Origin: Anaerolineae bacterium
Lineage (GTDB): Bacteria; Chloroflexota; Anaerolineae; Anaerolineales; Anaerolineaceae
Assembly: GCA_013178295.1 (NCBI GenBank)
Contig: JABLWW010000002.1
Location: 310,001 to 374,000, forward strand
Direction of reading: 5' to 3'
Length of the DNA stretch: 64,000 nt
The notes under the pieces were generated by a model. It ran no database searches, was not told where the DNA came from, and worked only from the letters and a program-made list of their open reading frames with translations. A program made the position numbers and the translations under genes. Shown here piece by piece: positions 48,928 through 56,720 of this stretch (its first letter is position 1; every line of letters starts with the position of its first letter).

Positions 48928-50103
48928 TTAGCGCCGCCCAAAGCGGAAGACAGCCAGAGCGACCACACCTACTGCGATGGCAATCAAAACGATCCCGACA
49001 ACACCCCACAGCGTGGAGGTAAGCACGGTGATGCGGAAGTCGGTTGACTGTGATGGACCTTCGGCTGGTTGAGCCCGCAATGTAAGCATGTAGTCACCTG
49101 CCACTGCCTTGTCAGAGGGACGCACTTTGGCAGTAACTTCTATTTGCTGATTTGCGGGCAGTTCCTCAACGGTTTTGGGTTCGAATTCAATGTTCCAGCC
49201 CGTGGTGCCAGAAGCGCTCAACTGAATGGCGCGGGCAGTCGCTGTACCTTTGTTGACCAGAAGGATCTTGAGCGGCGTTTCGCGACCAGCATAGGCCTGC
49301 CCAGAAAGTCTGCCATCGGGTGCGGTGATGCTTAACTGAGGTTGTCCGGTGACCTCAGCGGTCAAGTCCAGCGAAGCATCGGCACTGCCGCCCTGTGCAT
49401 TGATTTTGATAGGGTATGTGCCGGCCGGGATGTCGCCCAGGGGCTGTGCTTCGATGCTGAGGCGTTTGGACTCGTTGGCATTGACAGGCAAGTTGGTAAT
49501 TTCCTGTCCGCTTAGTTTAACTTTGATGAGAAAGAAATTAGGAGCCTCAGCCAGGATATTAACGGAGAGGTCTTCATCTCCCTCATTTTTGAGGGTCACA
49601 TCGTAGCGGAAGGTTGTGGTCGGAGTGCCTTTCAGCACAGGCAGTTCCGTGTCAAATGTCAGGCGGGGTGGGGTTTTTGCCTTGACAGTGAGGGTGATAG
49701 GCAGTTCGGCTGTTATGCCATTGCTGCTGGCAACGACAACAAACCGGTACGTTTCGGCAGCGACCTGCGTGGGCGGCTCAAGCCGCAAATCTACGGAAGC
49801 ATCTGTGCCAGCTTCGGCATATACCGATTGCACGATTCTGCCGGCGCCTTTGAAAGAAGCATCCCATCCTTCTGGTAGTTGCTTCATTTCCAGTTTGACC
49901 GTAGCTGCGCCGCTTTCCAGACGCACTTTGAGGGGGATGTTTACTGTTTCACCTAGCCCAATGACTTGATCAGGGTAGGTAGTAAAAACGGTAAGCCCTG
50001 ATACGCTTCCAACAGGCGGCGTGTCTTCTGCAGATGCTGGCAAAGCGGGCATAGCAACCAGCAGGACTAACAGAACGGTTAAAGCAATAAAAAACTTCCT
50101 CAT
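48928..50103 (-). CDS. Exported NEW3-domain protein, C-terminal membrane helix
   Basis: A 391-residue protein. An N-terminal signal peptide (MRKFFIALTVLLVLLVAMPALPASA) is followed by three or so Ig-like beta-domains of the NEW3/NPCBM-associated type (TFRYDVTLKNEGDEDLSV, NVPLPVN-like, LSGQAYAGRETPLKILLVNKGTATARAIQLSASGTTGWNIEFEP). The C-terminus is a single helix (WGVVGIVLIAIAVGVVALAVF) and RFGRR. It is anchored outside the membrane next to its ABC partners; it may bind a polymer or deliver substrate. First gene of the operon. Confidence 0.85.
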   Translation of the reverse strand: MRKFFIALTVLLVLLVAMPALPASAEDTPPVGSVSGLTVFTTYPDQVIGLGETVNIPLKVRLESGAATVKLEMKQLPEGWDASFKGAGRIVQSVYAEAGTDASVDLRLEPPTQVAAETYRFVVVASSNGITAELPITLTVKAKTPPRLTFDTELPVLKGTPTTTFRYDVTLKNEGDEDLSVNILAEAPNFFLIKVKLSGQEITNLPVNANESKRLSIEAQPLGDIPAGTYPIKINAQGGSADASLDLTAEVTGQPQLSITAPDGRLSGQAYAGRETPLKILLVNKGTATARAIQLSASGTTGWNIEFEPKTVEELPANQQIEVTAKVRPSDKAVAGDYMLTLRAQPAEGPSQSTDFRITVLTSTLWGVVGIVLIAIAVGVVALAVFRFGRR

Positions 50104-50339
50104 TTCAACCTCCTTGATGATGAAAAGAGTTTTAAGAATAATTTTGAATATTTTTCAGCAGATAATCAGAAATATGACGAGCCAAGAATGTTAGCATCCT
50201 GTTTTCTTTAGAACATTTATGAGATGCCTTACATGAAGCAGAGTTTCGAGAGCAATCTTATCGCTAAACCATTAAATTTAGATTAGAATTTTTAAAGAGA
50301 ATCATTAGAAAATGAGATATGAGTAATTTGGGCATGTTT
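50104..50339. other. Intergenic stretch between divergent ABC operon and ECF sigma factor
   Basis: AT-rich, about 235 bases, no open frame of interest. It should hold the ABC-operon promoter but I could not pick convincing boxes. The + strand extended -10 element is listed separately. Confidence 0.4.
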
Positions 50340-50348
50340 TGTTATAAT
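50340..50348 (+). promoter_or_regulatory. Extended -10 promoter of the ECF sigma factor gene
   Basis: TGTTATAAT fits TGnTATAAT exactly; a -35 box is poor. The start would be near 50355, leaving about 85 bases before the ATG. Confidence 0.5.
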
Positions 50349-50439
50349 GGTGCATGTTTCCGCAGTAAAAGTTGTTTTGAAACCCTTATGGCAGGTGCGA
50401 ATTCAGCGTTTATATCCTCTTAATCTATAAAGTCAACGG

Positions 50440-51045
50440 ATGTATCAAACGGATCACTCTAGCGAAGCAATTGATGATGAGCAACAAATTGTTCTGAGGG
50501 CAACCAATGGTGATGCCGAGGCATTTACCATTTTATATGAACGATATGTTCATCGGATTTACAACTATCTGTTTTATCGCACCGGGAATGCGCTTGAAGC
50601 TGAAGATTTAACTGCGCGCGTGTTTTATCGTGCATTGGGGCGCATTGCGTCTTATCGTCATAAAGGTATTCCTTTTTCTGCCTGGTTGTATCGGATTGCA
50701 CATAATTTGGTGGCAAACTGGTATCGGGATAACAGTCGGAAACGTGAGGTTCCACTGGAGGAACATGGGCAGATGCGTACGCACGTTGAGCATCCTGAGG
50801 TGACGATTATGCAAAATTTTGATAATGAGAAGCTGATTAAAGCGATACGCAAACTGTCCCCTGACCGCCAGCAGTTGATCATTTTAAAGTTTGTTGAGCA
50901 CATGTCCAACGCGGAGATAGCGGTGATTATGAGACGCAGCGAGGGGGCTATCAAGAGTTTTTATCACCGGACTTTGATTGCATTACGCGATGAGGTGCAT
51001 CGTATAGAGGAAGCACAGGAGAAACATGTTAAAAAGCGTGACTAG
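50440..51045 (+). CDS. ECF-type RNA polymerase sigma factor
   Basis: A 201-residue sigma factor. Region 2 has AFTILYERYVHRIYNYLFYRTGNALEAEDLTARVFYRAL and the -10-recognising SAWLYRIAHNLVANWYRD; region 4 has LSPDRQQLIILKFVEHMSNAEIAVIMRRSEGAIKSFYHRTLIALRDE, the helix-turn-helix for -35 binding. It has no C-terminal extension. A 86-residue membrane protein follows, a possible anti-sigma factor. Which genes it controls cannot be told from this window. Confidence 0.92.
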   Translation: MYQTDHSSEAIDDEQQIVLRATNGDAEAFTILYERYVHRIYNYLFYRTGNALEAEDLTARVFYRALGRIASYRHKGIPFSAWLYRIAHNLVANWYRDNSRKREVPLEEHGQMRTHVEHPEVTIMQNFDNEKLIKAIRKLSPDRQQLIILKFVEHMSNAEIAVIMRRSEGAIKSFYHRTLIALRDEVHRIEEAQEKHVKKRD

Positions 51046-51090
51046 CGCGACGTCGTTTTATTGATTGGGTTATAGATATGGTGAGAGAGC

Positions 51091-51213
51091 ATGTCAAATG
51101 GAAGCCAGGTAAATATGGCAATAGTTGATGTGGCTGATTTTTCAGTAGCAAGAGATATTTTGCGTAAATTGTGGCTTACAGTGTTGATGAGGAGGGGATA
51201 TGATTGCGCTTGA
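51091..51213 (+). CDS. Possible 40-residue peptide between ECF sigma factor and its partner
   Basis: An in-frame ATG with GGTGAGAGAGC upstream opens a 40-codon frame (MSNGSQVNMAIVDVADF...) that overlaps the next gene by 14 bases. It is short and unmatched. Whether it is translated is uncertain; the overlap would permit coupling. Confidence 0.22.
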   Translation: MSNGSQVNMAIVDVADFSVARDILRKLWLTVLMRRGYDCA

Positions 51214-51460
51214 TTTGTCCAGTCTGGCAAAGACCGATTCGGTTGAAACGCTAGAGACTTTTTTGCAGGAACATTTACGCCCGGTTAAACCGGATCCTGA
51301 TTTTATCCAGGACCTTCATCGCCGTCTGAACAATCCTCCCCCAGTTTGGGTAGAGCACCGCAGAGGAGCTCAGGTGTATCTGGTTGTTATTTTTGGATTG
51401 TTGTCAGGGGTATGTTTGTTTTGGTTGATACGCCGGGTGCGGAGGATGTTTTCCAGCTAA
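51200..51460 (+). CDS. Small single-span membrane protein, probable anti-sigma partner
   Basis: An 86-residue protein with a soluble N-terminus (ALDLSSLAKTDSVETLETFLQEHLRPVKPDPDFIQDLHRRL) and one membrane helix about 61-79 (VYLVVIFGLLSGVCLFWLI), ending in a basic stretch. GAGGAGGGGAT precedes the ATG. It sits after an ECF sigma gene where anti-sigma factors normally are, but lacks the usual HxxxCxxC zinc motif. It could hold the sigma factor at the membrane; it is also possible that it has nothing to do with it. It overlaps the convergent glutaredoxin gene by four bases. Confidence 0.6.
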   Translation: MIALDLSSLAKTDSVETLETFLQEHLRPVKPDPDFIQDLHRRLNNPPPVWVEHRRGAQVYLVVIFGLLSGVCLFWLIRRVRRMFSS

Positions 51461-51711
51461 ACCCCTAGTTTTTTGGCAAGCTCTGAGGTAGAAGGCTCAA
51501 CCAAAATACTTCCGTCGGGGAAAACGATGGTTGGGACGCTGCGAAAGCCGTTGTTCACCTTCTCAACGAACTTGCGTGCCTCGGGGTCTTTGTCAATGTC
51601 AATCCATGTGTAGGCGACTTTTTTTTGATCCAGAAAGGATTTTGCGCGGGTGGAGTCGGGACACCAGCGGGTGCCATAGACGGTGATTTGTTGTGGGGTT
51701 GACGTTTCCAA
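51457..51711 (-). CDS. Glutaredoxin-like protein with CPDS active site
   Basis: An 84-residue glutaredoxin/mycoredoxin-like fold: ITVYGTRWCPDSTRAKSFLD (Cys17 with Ser20 in place of the second Cys), VPTIVFPDGSILVEPS (cis-Pro and the second conserved block). As a monothiol type it could act in deglutathionylation or mycothiol-like reactions, or iron-sulfur transfer. No partner gene is nearby. It is convergent with the small membrane gene. Confidence 0.82.
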   Translation of the reverse strand: METSTPQQITVYGTRWCPDSTRAKSFLDQKKVAYTWIDIDKDPEARKFVEKVNNGFRSVPTIVFPDGSILVEPSTSELAKKLGV

Positions 51712-51810
51712 TGGATACCTCCAAACAATAGGGAGCTGTATGACTATTATTGTACCTGATTTAGCTTATAATTTGAATGCTTTGCCCATTTTACCAATAG
51801 GGATTTATAC

Positions 51811-53517
51811 ATGAAAGAGAATTTCAAGGGTAGCAGTATGAGCTGGGGAAAGTGGGGCGAAATTTTTTTGGTTCTCGCCGGTTTTGTTGCGATATATATC
51901 TGGATTGTTGACCACGCGGGGGGGCCTCTATTTAAGGATGAGCTTTTGTATATGAAGGCTGCCCTTTTCCCTGGCAAGTATGCCTTCATTATCAACCGTT
52001 ATTTTCACATTTACATGATGATGCCGTTTTTTAAGATGGCGGGAGGGGCTTTGCAGGGGGTGAAAGTCTTTTGGGGGTTTGTTGTTTGTCTGACCGTAGT
52101 GTTGGTGTATGTGAATGCTCGTTTGCTGTCCAGGTCTGTTCCGGTTGGTTTGCTGGCAGTGGTTTTGTTTGCGTCACAATCATTGATTTTCTTTTACCCT
52201 GGGGTGGTTTGGACGGATTACACCGTCATGCTGCTATCTGCAATTGCATTGCTCATTTATCTGCTTCTCCCGTTGTCGGCACGCTACAGAAAGTTGATGC
52301 TGATAGGGTTGGGGATGTTGTTTTATTTCTTGTATCGCACGAAGGAGACAGGGTTTCCACTGCTGATTTTGCTGGTCGGATTGGGTTTTCTTTCGGGAGA
52401 GAAATTTGATTGGAAATCCGCCTTGTACTCCGCTGTTTGGGTGTTTGCCGGGGGGGCAGCTGGCATTGTGTTAATGATGCTGGCTGACCAAGCCGTTTTG
52501 GGCGATGCCTTGTTTGCATGGCGACTGGAAACGATAAGAGAAAACTTGAGGTTCAATATCACCAGCCAGGTGGACAAAAATTTTGCTTTTAATTACTATC
52601 AAATATTTGCCGATCGTCTGGATGTTTTTACAGTAGGTCTGTTTTATCTGGTGAGCTTTTTTACGGTTGGCAAAACGCAGAGTAATTTTATTAAGGTGGT
52701 TTGGCTGTTTCCGCTTGCAACGATCGTTTTTCTGGTTTTAACTTTGTTGAGAGGACCTGGGGTGATTGTGGATCGCTACTTGATCCCGATCTTGCCATAC
52801 TATTGTGTGCTGGCGGCGCAGAACTTCAGACTGGAGGAAGAATACTCGAAGAAGAAATATCTTGCAGCGGTTGGCGTTGTGATTAGCGCGCTGGCATTGG
52901 TATATGTATCCAGGATATTGGTGGTACGGGTATCACTGCGGTATGGAATTGATAAATGGGATGAGGTAAGCTATTTCAGCGCGTTTGTGTATCCCATTGT
53001 GTTTTCAGTATGGGTGGGGCTGTTGTTGTTTTTTCGCAGACAAAATGTTCTGGTGTGGGCAATCTCGCTGAGCGTTGTGCTCATGATGTCATACCCCCCA
53101 TTGCTGACAAACTGGGAACGTTTGACAACCAGATGGGCGGCAGAGAATAGTATGCGCCGTTTTTACCCGCTGGCAGTTTATCAGAACCAGATCAGCTACT
53201 CGTCAGATATGAAGATGTTTGTCTCAAACAGTTTGCCACAGTATGATCCCTCCAAACCGGACTATGGCATGTTGGATGGCGATGCGGCAAATGTCTCGAC
53301 GCTTTTCAGTCTTTTCTTTGGGCAGATGTCATCCCCTGAGCAGTTCATTCGTGGTGAACCAGAGGCGTACGTGGATCAATATGATCAGGTAGATTATGCG
53401 TTTTTGACTCCAGAGGACTGGAGATATTTGCCACCCGAAGTGTCTGCAAGAATAGAAGGGATGTATGATGTGCAAACAGACCCACAGGGCGTTGTTGTAT
53501 TTGTTCGAAGAAAGTGA
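51811..53517 (+). CDS. Polytopic glycosyltransferase-like membrane protein (GT-C type)
   Basis: A 568-residue protein with about eleven hydrophobic helices. The first outer loop has HAGGPLFKDELLYMKAA, with an acidic pair typical of GT-C enzymes, followed by NRYFHIYMMM. The C-terminal 100 residues (after about 465) form a soluble domain. It may move a sugar from a lipid carrier to an acceptor on the outer side of the membrane. No other glycan genes are adjacent. The start at 51811 is preceded by AGGGAT; no clear promoter boxes could be fixed. Confidence 0.65.
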   Translation: MKENFKGSSMSWGKWGEIFLVLAGFVAIYIWIVDHAGGPLFKDELLYMKAALFPGKYAFIINRYFHIYMMMPFFKMAGGALQGVKVFWGFVVCLTVVLVYVNARLLSRSVPVGLLAVVLFASQSLIFFYPGVVWTDYTVMLLSAIALLIYLLLPLSARYRKLMLIGLGMLFYFLYRTKETGFPLLILLVGLGFLSGEKFDWKSALYSAVWVFAGGAAGIVLMMLADQAVLGDALFAWRLETIRENLRFNITSQVDKNFAFNYYQIFADRLDVFTVGLFYLVSFFTVGKTQSNFIKVVWLFPLATIVFLVLTLLRGPGVIVDRYLIPILPYYCVLAAQNFRLEEEYSKKKYLAAVGVVISALALVYVSRILVVRVSLRYGIDKWDEVSYFSAFVYPIVFSVWVGLLLFFRRQNVLVWAISLSVVLMMSYPPLLTNWERLTTRWAAENSMRRFYPLAVYQNQISYSSDMKMFVSNSLPQYDPSKPDYGMLDGDAANVSTLFSLFFGQMSSPEQFIRGEPEAYVDQYDQVDYAFLTPEDWRYLPPEVSARIEGMYDVQTDPQGVVVFVRRK

Positions 53518-53543
53518 AGGAGTCCTTACCGCTCTACAGATTA

Positions 53544-53575
53544 GAAAAAGCCCCCTTCTCTGGGTAGGAAGGGGG
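53544..53575 (-). terminator. Rho-independent terminator after the DUF4870 genes
   Basis: On the - strand CCCCCTTC / GAAGGGGG stem (53575-53568, 53558-53551), nine-base loop, then CTTTTTC. It closes the ackA-to-DUF4870 operon. Confidence 0.85.
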
Positions 53576-53608
53576 TAAATCTTTGGGGTTATGTAACGAA
53601 GGTCTAAG

Positions 53609-53941
53609 CTACGCCCAGCCCTGTTTCTTAACAAAATCGGTGATGACAGGGATGTTAATATACTCACCCTGATAGGCTTTCACGCCGTACACAATGAGGA
53701 GAATAAGCGTCAGAACAGAGGTTATACAACCAATAAACACAAAACTGAGGACAAAATTGATCACCCAGAGTGCTACACCAAGAACAAGCGCTTGCATATA
53801 GTGAGCTTTGATGAAGGGGCGATTCTTCTTATCCTCCAGCAACAGGATGATAATGGGAACAATAGGGGTAAGAATATAGGATAGCAAACTCCATAATTTA
53901 TCATCGCTACTGATGTCAGCAGGGGGGGTTGCCTGGCTCAT
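53609..53941 (-). CDS. DUF4870-family membrane protein 1
   Basis: A 110-residue protein: SSDDKLWSLLSYILTPIVPIIILLLEDKKNRPFIKAHYMQALVLG, then two further helices. It belongs to the DUF4870 group of small multispan proteins of unknown function. A paralogue lies 48 bases upstream in the same operon. It is the last gene before the terminator. Confidence 0.8.
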   Translation of the reverse strand: MSQATPPADISSDDKLWSLLSYILTPIVPIIILLLEDKKNRPFIKAHYMQALVLGVALWVINFVLSFVFIGCITSVLTLILLIVYGVKAYQGEYINIPVITDFVKKQGWA

Positions 53942-53989
53942 AGGGTAATCTCCTTTTCAAGAAATGAATGAATATAGAGTTATTATATG

Positions 53990-54319
53990 TTAATAGGAGG
54001 GGTAAATCAAGCCCATCTGTTCTTTAATAACATTTGTTAACAAAGGAATTTTTGTGTAGTTGCCGCGATACGCTGTATAAGCCAGATAGGGGATACAAAG
54101 CCATACAACGATGCCCAAGCCAAAGGTGAAAAACAGTAGAGGTGTGCCTAAGAAGAATAGAAGAAATGCTGTGCAAAGAGCATGGATGCTGTGATAGCGG
54201 ATAAAAGGGCGGGTTCTTTTTTCTGGCATCAAAAAGATACAAAGGGGCGCCAGCGGCAGAAACAAATATGCGACTGCTGCCCAGATTTTGTCATCGCTGG
54301 TGATAAGGGTATCGGACAT
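53990..54319 (-). CDS. DUF4870-family membrane protein 2
   Basis: A 109-residue paralogue of the DUF4870 protein at 53609: TSDDKIWAAVAYLFLPLAPLCIFLMPEKRTRPFIRYHSIHAL, then two or three helices. The two copies keep the DDKxW start and the RPFI-H core. Unknown function; it lies 30 bases after the pseudo acetate kinase gene. Confidence 0.8.
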   Translation of the reverse strand: MSDTLITSDDKIWAAVAYLFLPLAPLCIFLMPEKRTRPFIRYHSIHALCTAFLLFFLGTPLLFFTFGLGIVVWLCIPYLAYTAYRGNYTKIPLLTNVIKEQMGLIYPSY

Positions 54320-54349
54320 TTGCTTTCTCCCTTTTGGGTTTGATCACAG

Positions 54350-55396
54350 CTATTCCGAGGAATAGCACATATTGAAAATAGCGTGTGCCAAGCGGTACTC
54401 GCTTGCGATGATCTTGATGGGGGAGTCTGGTGCGTTTAGCTCGAGGTTGGTCTTGCTCGCATTATCGTTTGGGAGTGTTGTTTTTATTCCTGTGAAGGAG
54501 AATTGATTGCAAATTTCTCTGATAGATGGCAACATCTCACTGAGACCAACACAGTTAAAAACAAGTATATCGGCGCCATTCATAGCAGCCATGCAGGCTC
54601 CAATGGCTTTTATCAGGTTGTTAAGGATAATTTCTCTTGCCAACTTTTGTGGATGCGATGGGCTTTGCAGGAGTTCAGCAAGCGACATGGGTGTCCCTAC
54701 CAGATTATTCCATCCGCTTTGCCGCGCCAGCAGATATTCAACGCTGGTGGCGGACATGTCTGCGCGCATCAATTCCAATGGAATCGTTGGGTCAATGCTG
54801 CCACAACCGGTTGCGGATGGTATACCTTCCAAGCAGGAAAAGCCCAAGCTGGTCTCGACAGGATTGCCATTGGCAATTGCGGCGACATTGGGATTTTCGT
54901 GCAGGTTGATGCTGATTAGCCGCTGACAGCCAGGATGTTTTTCTTGAACGATTTCCCATGTCCACTGATGATATAGCCCGTCCCCGCCAAAGCGGTTTAT
55001 CCCTTTTTGGGTCAACTCATAGGGGAGGGCATAATATTTTGCGTATGGTGGTAAGCCGTAAAAGAAAGCGGTGTTACAGCAGATATACTGTGGTATATGA
55101 GCGAACAGGTCTAACCCCGTACATGCCAGCCGATAGGTTGTGTTGTTGGCATCGTAATGATATGGGACGACCTTTTCTAGGTTTTCAAGATGCTCAGGCG
55201 TCAGCGGGACAACAGGTTGATTGAAAAGAGAGCCACCATTTTGGAGGATGTAACTTACACACGTGGCCTGGCTGATTAATTTCGTGGCAATGCGCATCAC
55301 CTCGTTAAAGGAAGTGTTGAATTCGCCACTGTTGAGTTGGTAACCGTCATACGTCATCCAGCGAACACGGTCGTTGCAAGGTTCAAAGATCAGCAT
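54350..55396 (-). CDS. Degenerate acetate-kinase paralogue (pseudo-kinase)
   Basis: A 348-residue protein aligning with acetate kinase along much of its length: ALPYELTQKGINRFGGDG (kinase: PF...KKYGFRKYGFHG), VAAIANGNPVETSLGFSCLEGIPSATGCGSIDP (kinase: ITAIQKGKSIDTSMGYSPLPGLVMSTRTGDLDP). Catalytic positions are lost: kinase Arg88 is Ile50, Asp145 is Asn108, His177 is Asp139, Arg239 is Gly197, and the first NCGSSSLNYK block is missing. It cannot be a normal phosphotransferase. Its start overlaps the stop of ackA by seven bases, so it is translated together with it. It may be a regulatory subunit or allosteric partner of the kinase. Confidence 0.75.
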   Translation of the reverse strand: MLIFEPCNDRVRWMTYDGYQLNSGEFNTSFNEVMRIATKLISQATCVSYILQNGGSLFNQPVVPLTPEHLENLEKVVPYHYDANNTTYRLACTGLDLFAHIPQYICCNTAFFYGLPPYAKYYALPYELTQKGINRFGGDGLYHQWTWEIVQEKHPGCQRLISINLHENPNVAAIANGNPVETSLGFSCLEGIPSATGCGSIDPTIPLELMRADMSATSVEYLLARQSGWNNLVGTPMSLAELLQSPSHPQKLAREIILNNLIKAIGACMAAMNGADILVFNCVGLSEMLPSIREICNQFSFTGIKTTLPNDNASKTNLELNAPDSPIKIIASEYRLAHAIFNMCYSSE

Positions 55397-56607
55397 GAGC
55401 GGTCTCCAAGGGGGGGGAATAATTTTATCCCTTCAAGGGCGATCATTTTTTCTTCGTCCGTTGGCATAGAAAATATTTTTACGCTTGACTCGGGCGCATC
55501 AAGCCGATTCAGTTGGTGTGATGCTGCTGCTTTGTTCTTTTCAATGTCAAGAGCGATACCGCACCATGTCATGTTCTGGCAAACGCTTTGGCGCAGTTGC
55601 CAGTTCTGTGCGCCAATGTCATCGGTAAAGACCAACGCGCCAAAGCCATTTAGCAGGGCGGCGTAGCATCCGATGTACTTGCGTACTCGATGGACATATA
55701 TCTCCCACGCGAGAACAGCTCTTTGGTCTTTATCCTCTTCTACTTTTTTGAGGATATCGCGAAGGTCGCTTGAGAAACCTGCGATGCCAAGCAGACCGCT
55801 TTTTTTGTTGAATATGTCTGTCAATTGTTCGGGGTTCAGATGAAACATGCTCGAGAGAAAAGGGGGAAGAAGAGGGTCTAAATCACCAGTGCGGGTACTC
55901 ATGACCAGTCCGGGAAGGGGGGAGTACCCCATTGAGGTATCTATGGATTTACCTTTTTGTATGGCGGTGATACTGGCGCCGCCTGTTCCCAAATGACAGA
56001 CGATCAAGTCGAGCTTTTCGGGAGGCTGGTTGAGATGTTTGGCGATTTCAAGCGTTACATATTGGTAAGACAAGCCATGAAAGCCGTATTTTCGGAAGCC
56101 GTATTTTTTTATGATGCTGAAAGGAAGAAGATAAGTGTAGGCACTTTCTGGCAGCGAAGCATGGAAAGATGTATCAAAGGTAACATATTGTGGTTTTTTG
56201 GGGAAGACATTCTGGCAAGTTTCAATGACGCTCAGCGAGTTCGGGTTATGGATGGGGGCAAGCGGAAGACAGGTCTTCAGCGCATCGAGCTTTTGAGGAG
56301 TGAGGATCGTGGATTGCTGAAAACGATCCCCACCATGCACAAAACGATGTCCGATGATGTCAAAAGGTTGATTAGCGCGTATCAGGTGATCTAGGATATG
56401 CTGGGCTGCCTGTTGGTGGTTCTCAATGGGGGTTGTGATGCGCTCATCGCTGCCCTTGATATGGTGTTCTATGAAAGAGGGTTCGTTACCTTTTGTGCCG
56501 ACTCGGTGTGCTTTTCCGTGATTGACGAGATGTATTTGTGTGTTGTCAAAATAGTACACTTTGTAATTGAGCGAAGAGCTGCCACAATTGAAAACGAGAA
56601 TGTTCAA
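55390..56607 (-). CDS. ackA: Acetate kinase
   Basis: A 405-residue acetokinase-family enzyme: FNCGSSSLNYKVY (phosphate loop), HRFVHGG (Arg88), PLAPIHNP, TFDTSFHASLP (Asp145), YGFHGLSYQYV (His177), CHLGTGGASI, STRTGDLDP (Arg239) and SGLLGIAGFSSDLRD. The C-terminal loop reads VFTDDIGAQN where most acetate kinases have GIGEN, so the usual Glu is missing. It makes ATP from acetyl phosphate, or the reverse. No phosphotransacetylase is in the window. Propionate or butyrate kinase cannot be excluded. It heads an operon with a pseudo-kinase and two DUF4870 proteins. Confidence 0.88.
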   Translation of the reverse strand: MNILVFNCGSSSLNYKVYYFDNTQIHLVNHGKAHRVGTKGNEPSFIEHHIKGSDERITTPIENHQQAAQHILDHLIRANQPFDIIGHRFVHGGDRFQQSTILTPQKLDALKTCLPLAPIHNPNSLSVIETCQNVFPKKPQYVTFDTSFHASLPESAYTYLLPFSIIKKYGFRKYGFHGLSYQYVTLEIAKHLNQPPEKLDLIVCHLGTGGASITAIQKGKSIDTSMGYSPLPGLVMSTRTGDLDPLLPPFLSSMFHLNPEQLTDIFNKKSGLLGIAGFSSDLRDILKKVEEDKDQRAVLAWEIYVHRVRKYIGCYAALLNGFGALVFTDDIGAQNWQLRQSVCQNMTWCGIALDIEKNKAAASHQLNRLDAPESSVKIFSMPTDEEKMIALEGIKLFPPLGDRSC

Positions 56608-56704
56608 AAATGCCTCCGTGCCGTTTCTTTAAAAGTTTTCGCTGGAATCCTATCACCAGCAAGCAAATATATCAAGTCAAAAACTGGGATACCAACGGAG
56701 GATG

Positions 56705-56713
56705 TGCTAGAAT
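56705..56713 (+). promoter_or_regulatory. Extended -10 promoter of fmt, candidate leaderless start
   Basis: TGCTAGAAT fits the extended -10 pattern. The predicted start, about 56720, coincides with the fmt ATG at 56721, and no Shine-Dalgarno precedes that ATG. Confidence 0.4.
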
Positions 56714-56720
56714 TGACCTC

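Noticed and set aside
53544-53575. Hairpin as + strand terminator of the glycosyltransferase-like gene
   Set aside because: The T run is on the - strand side; the + strand has no T tract after the stem.
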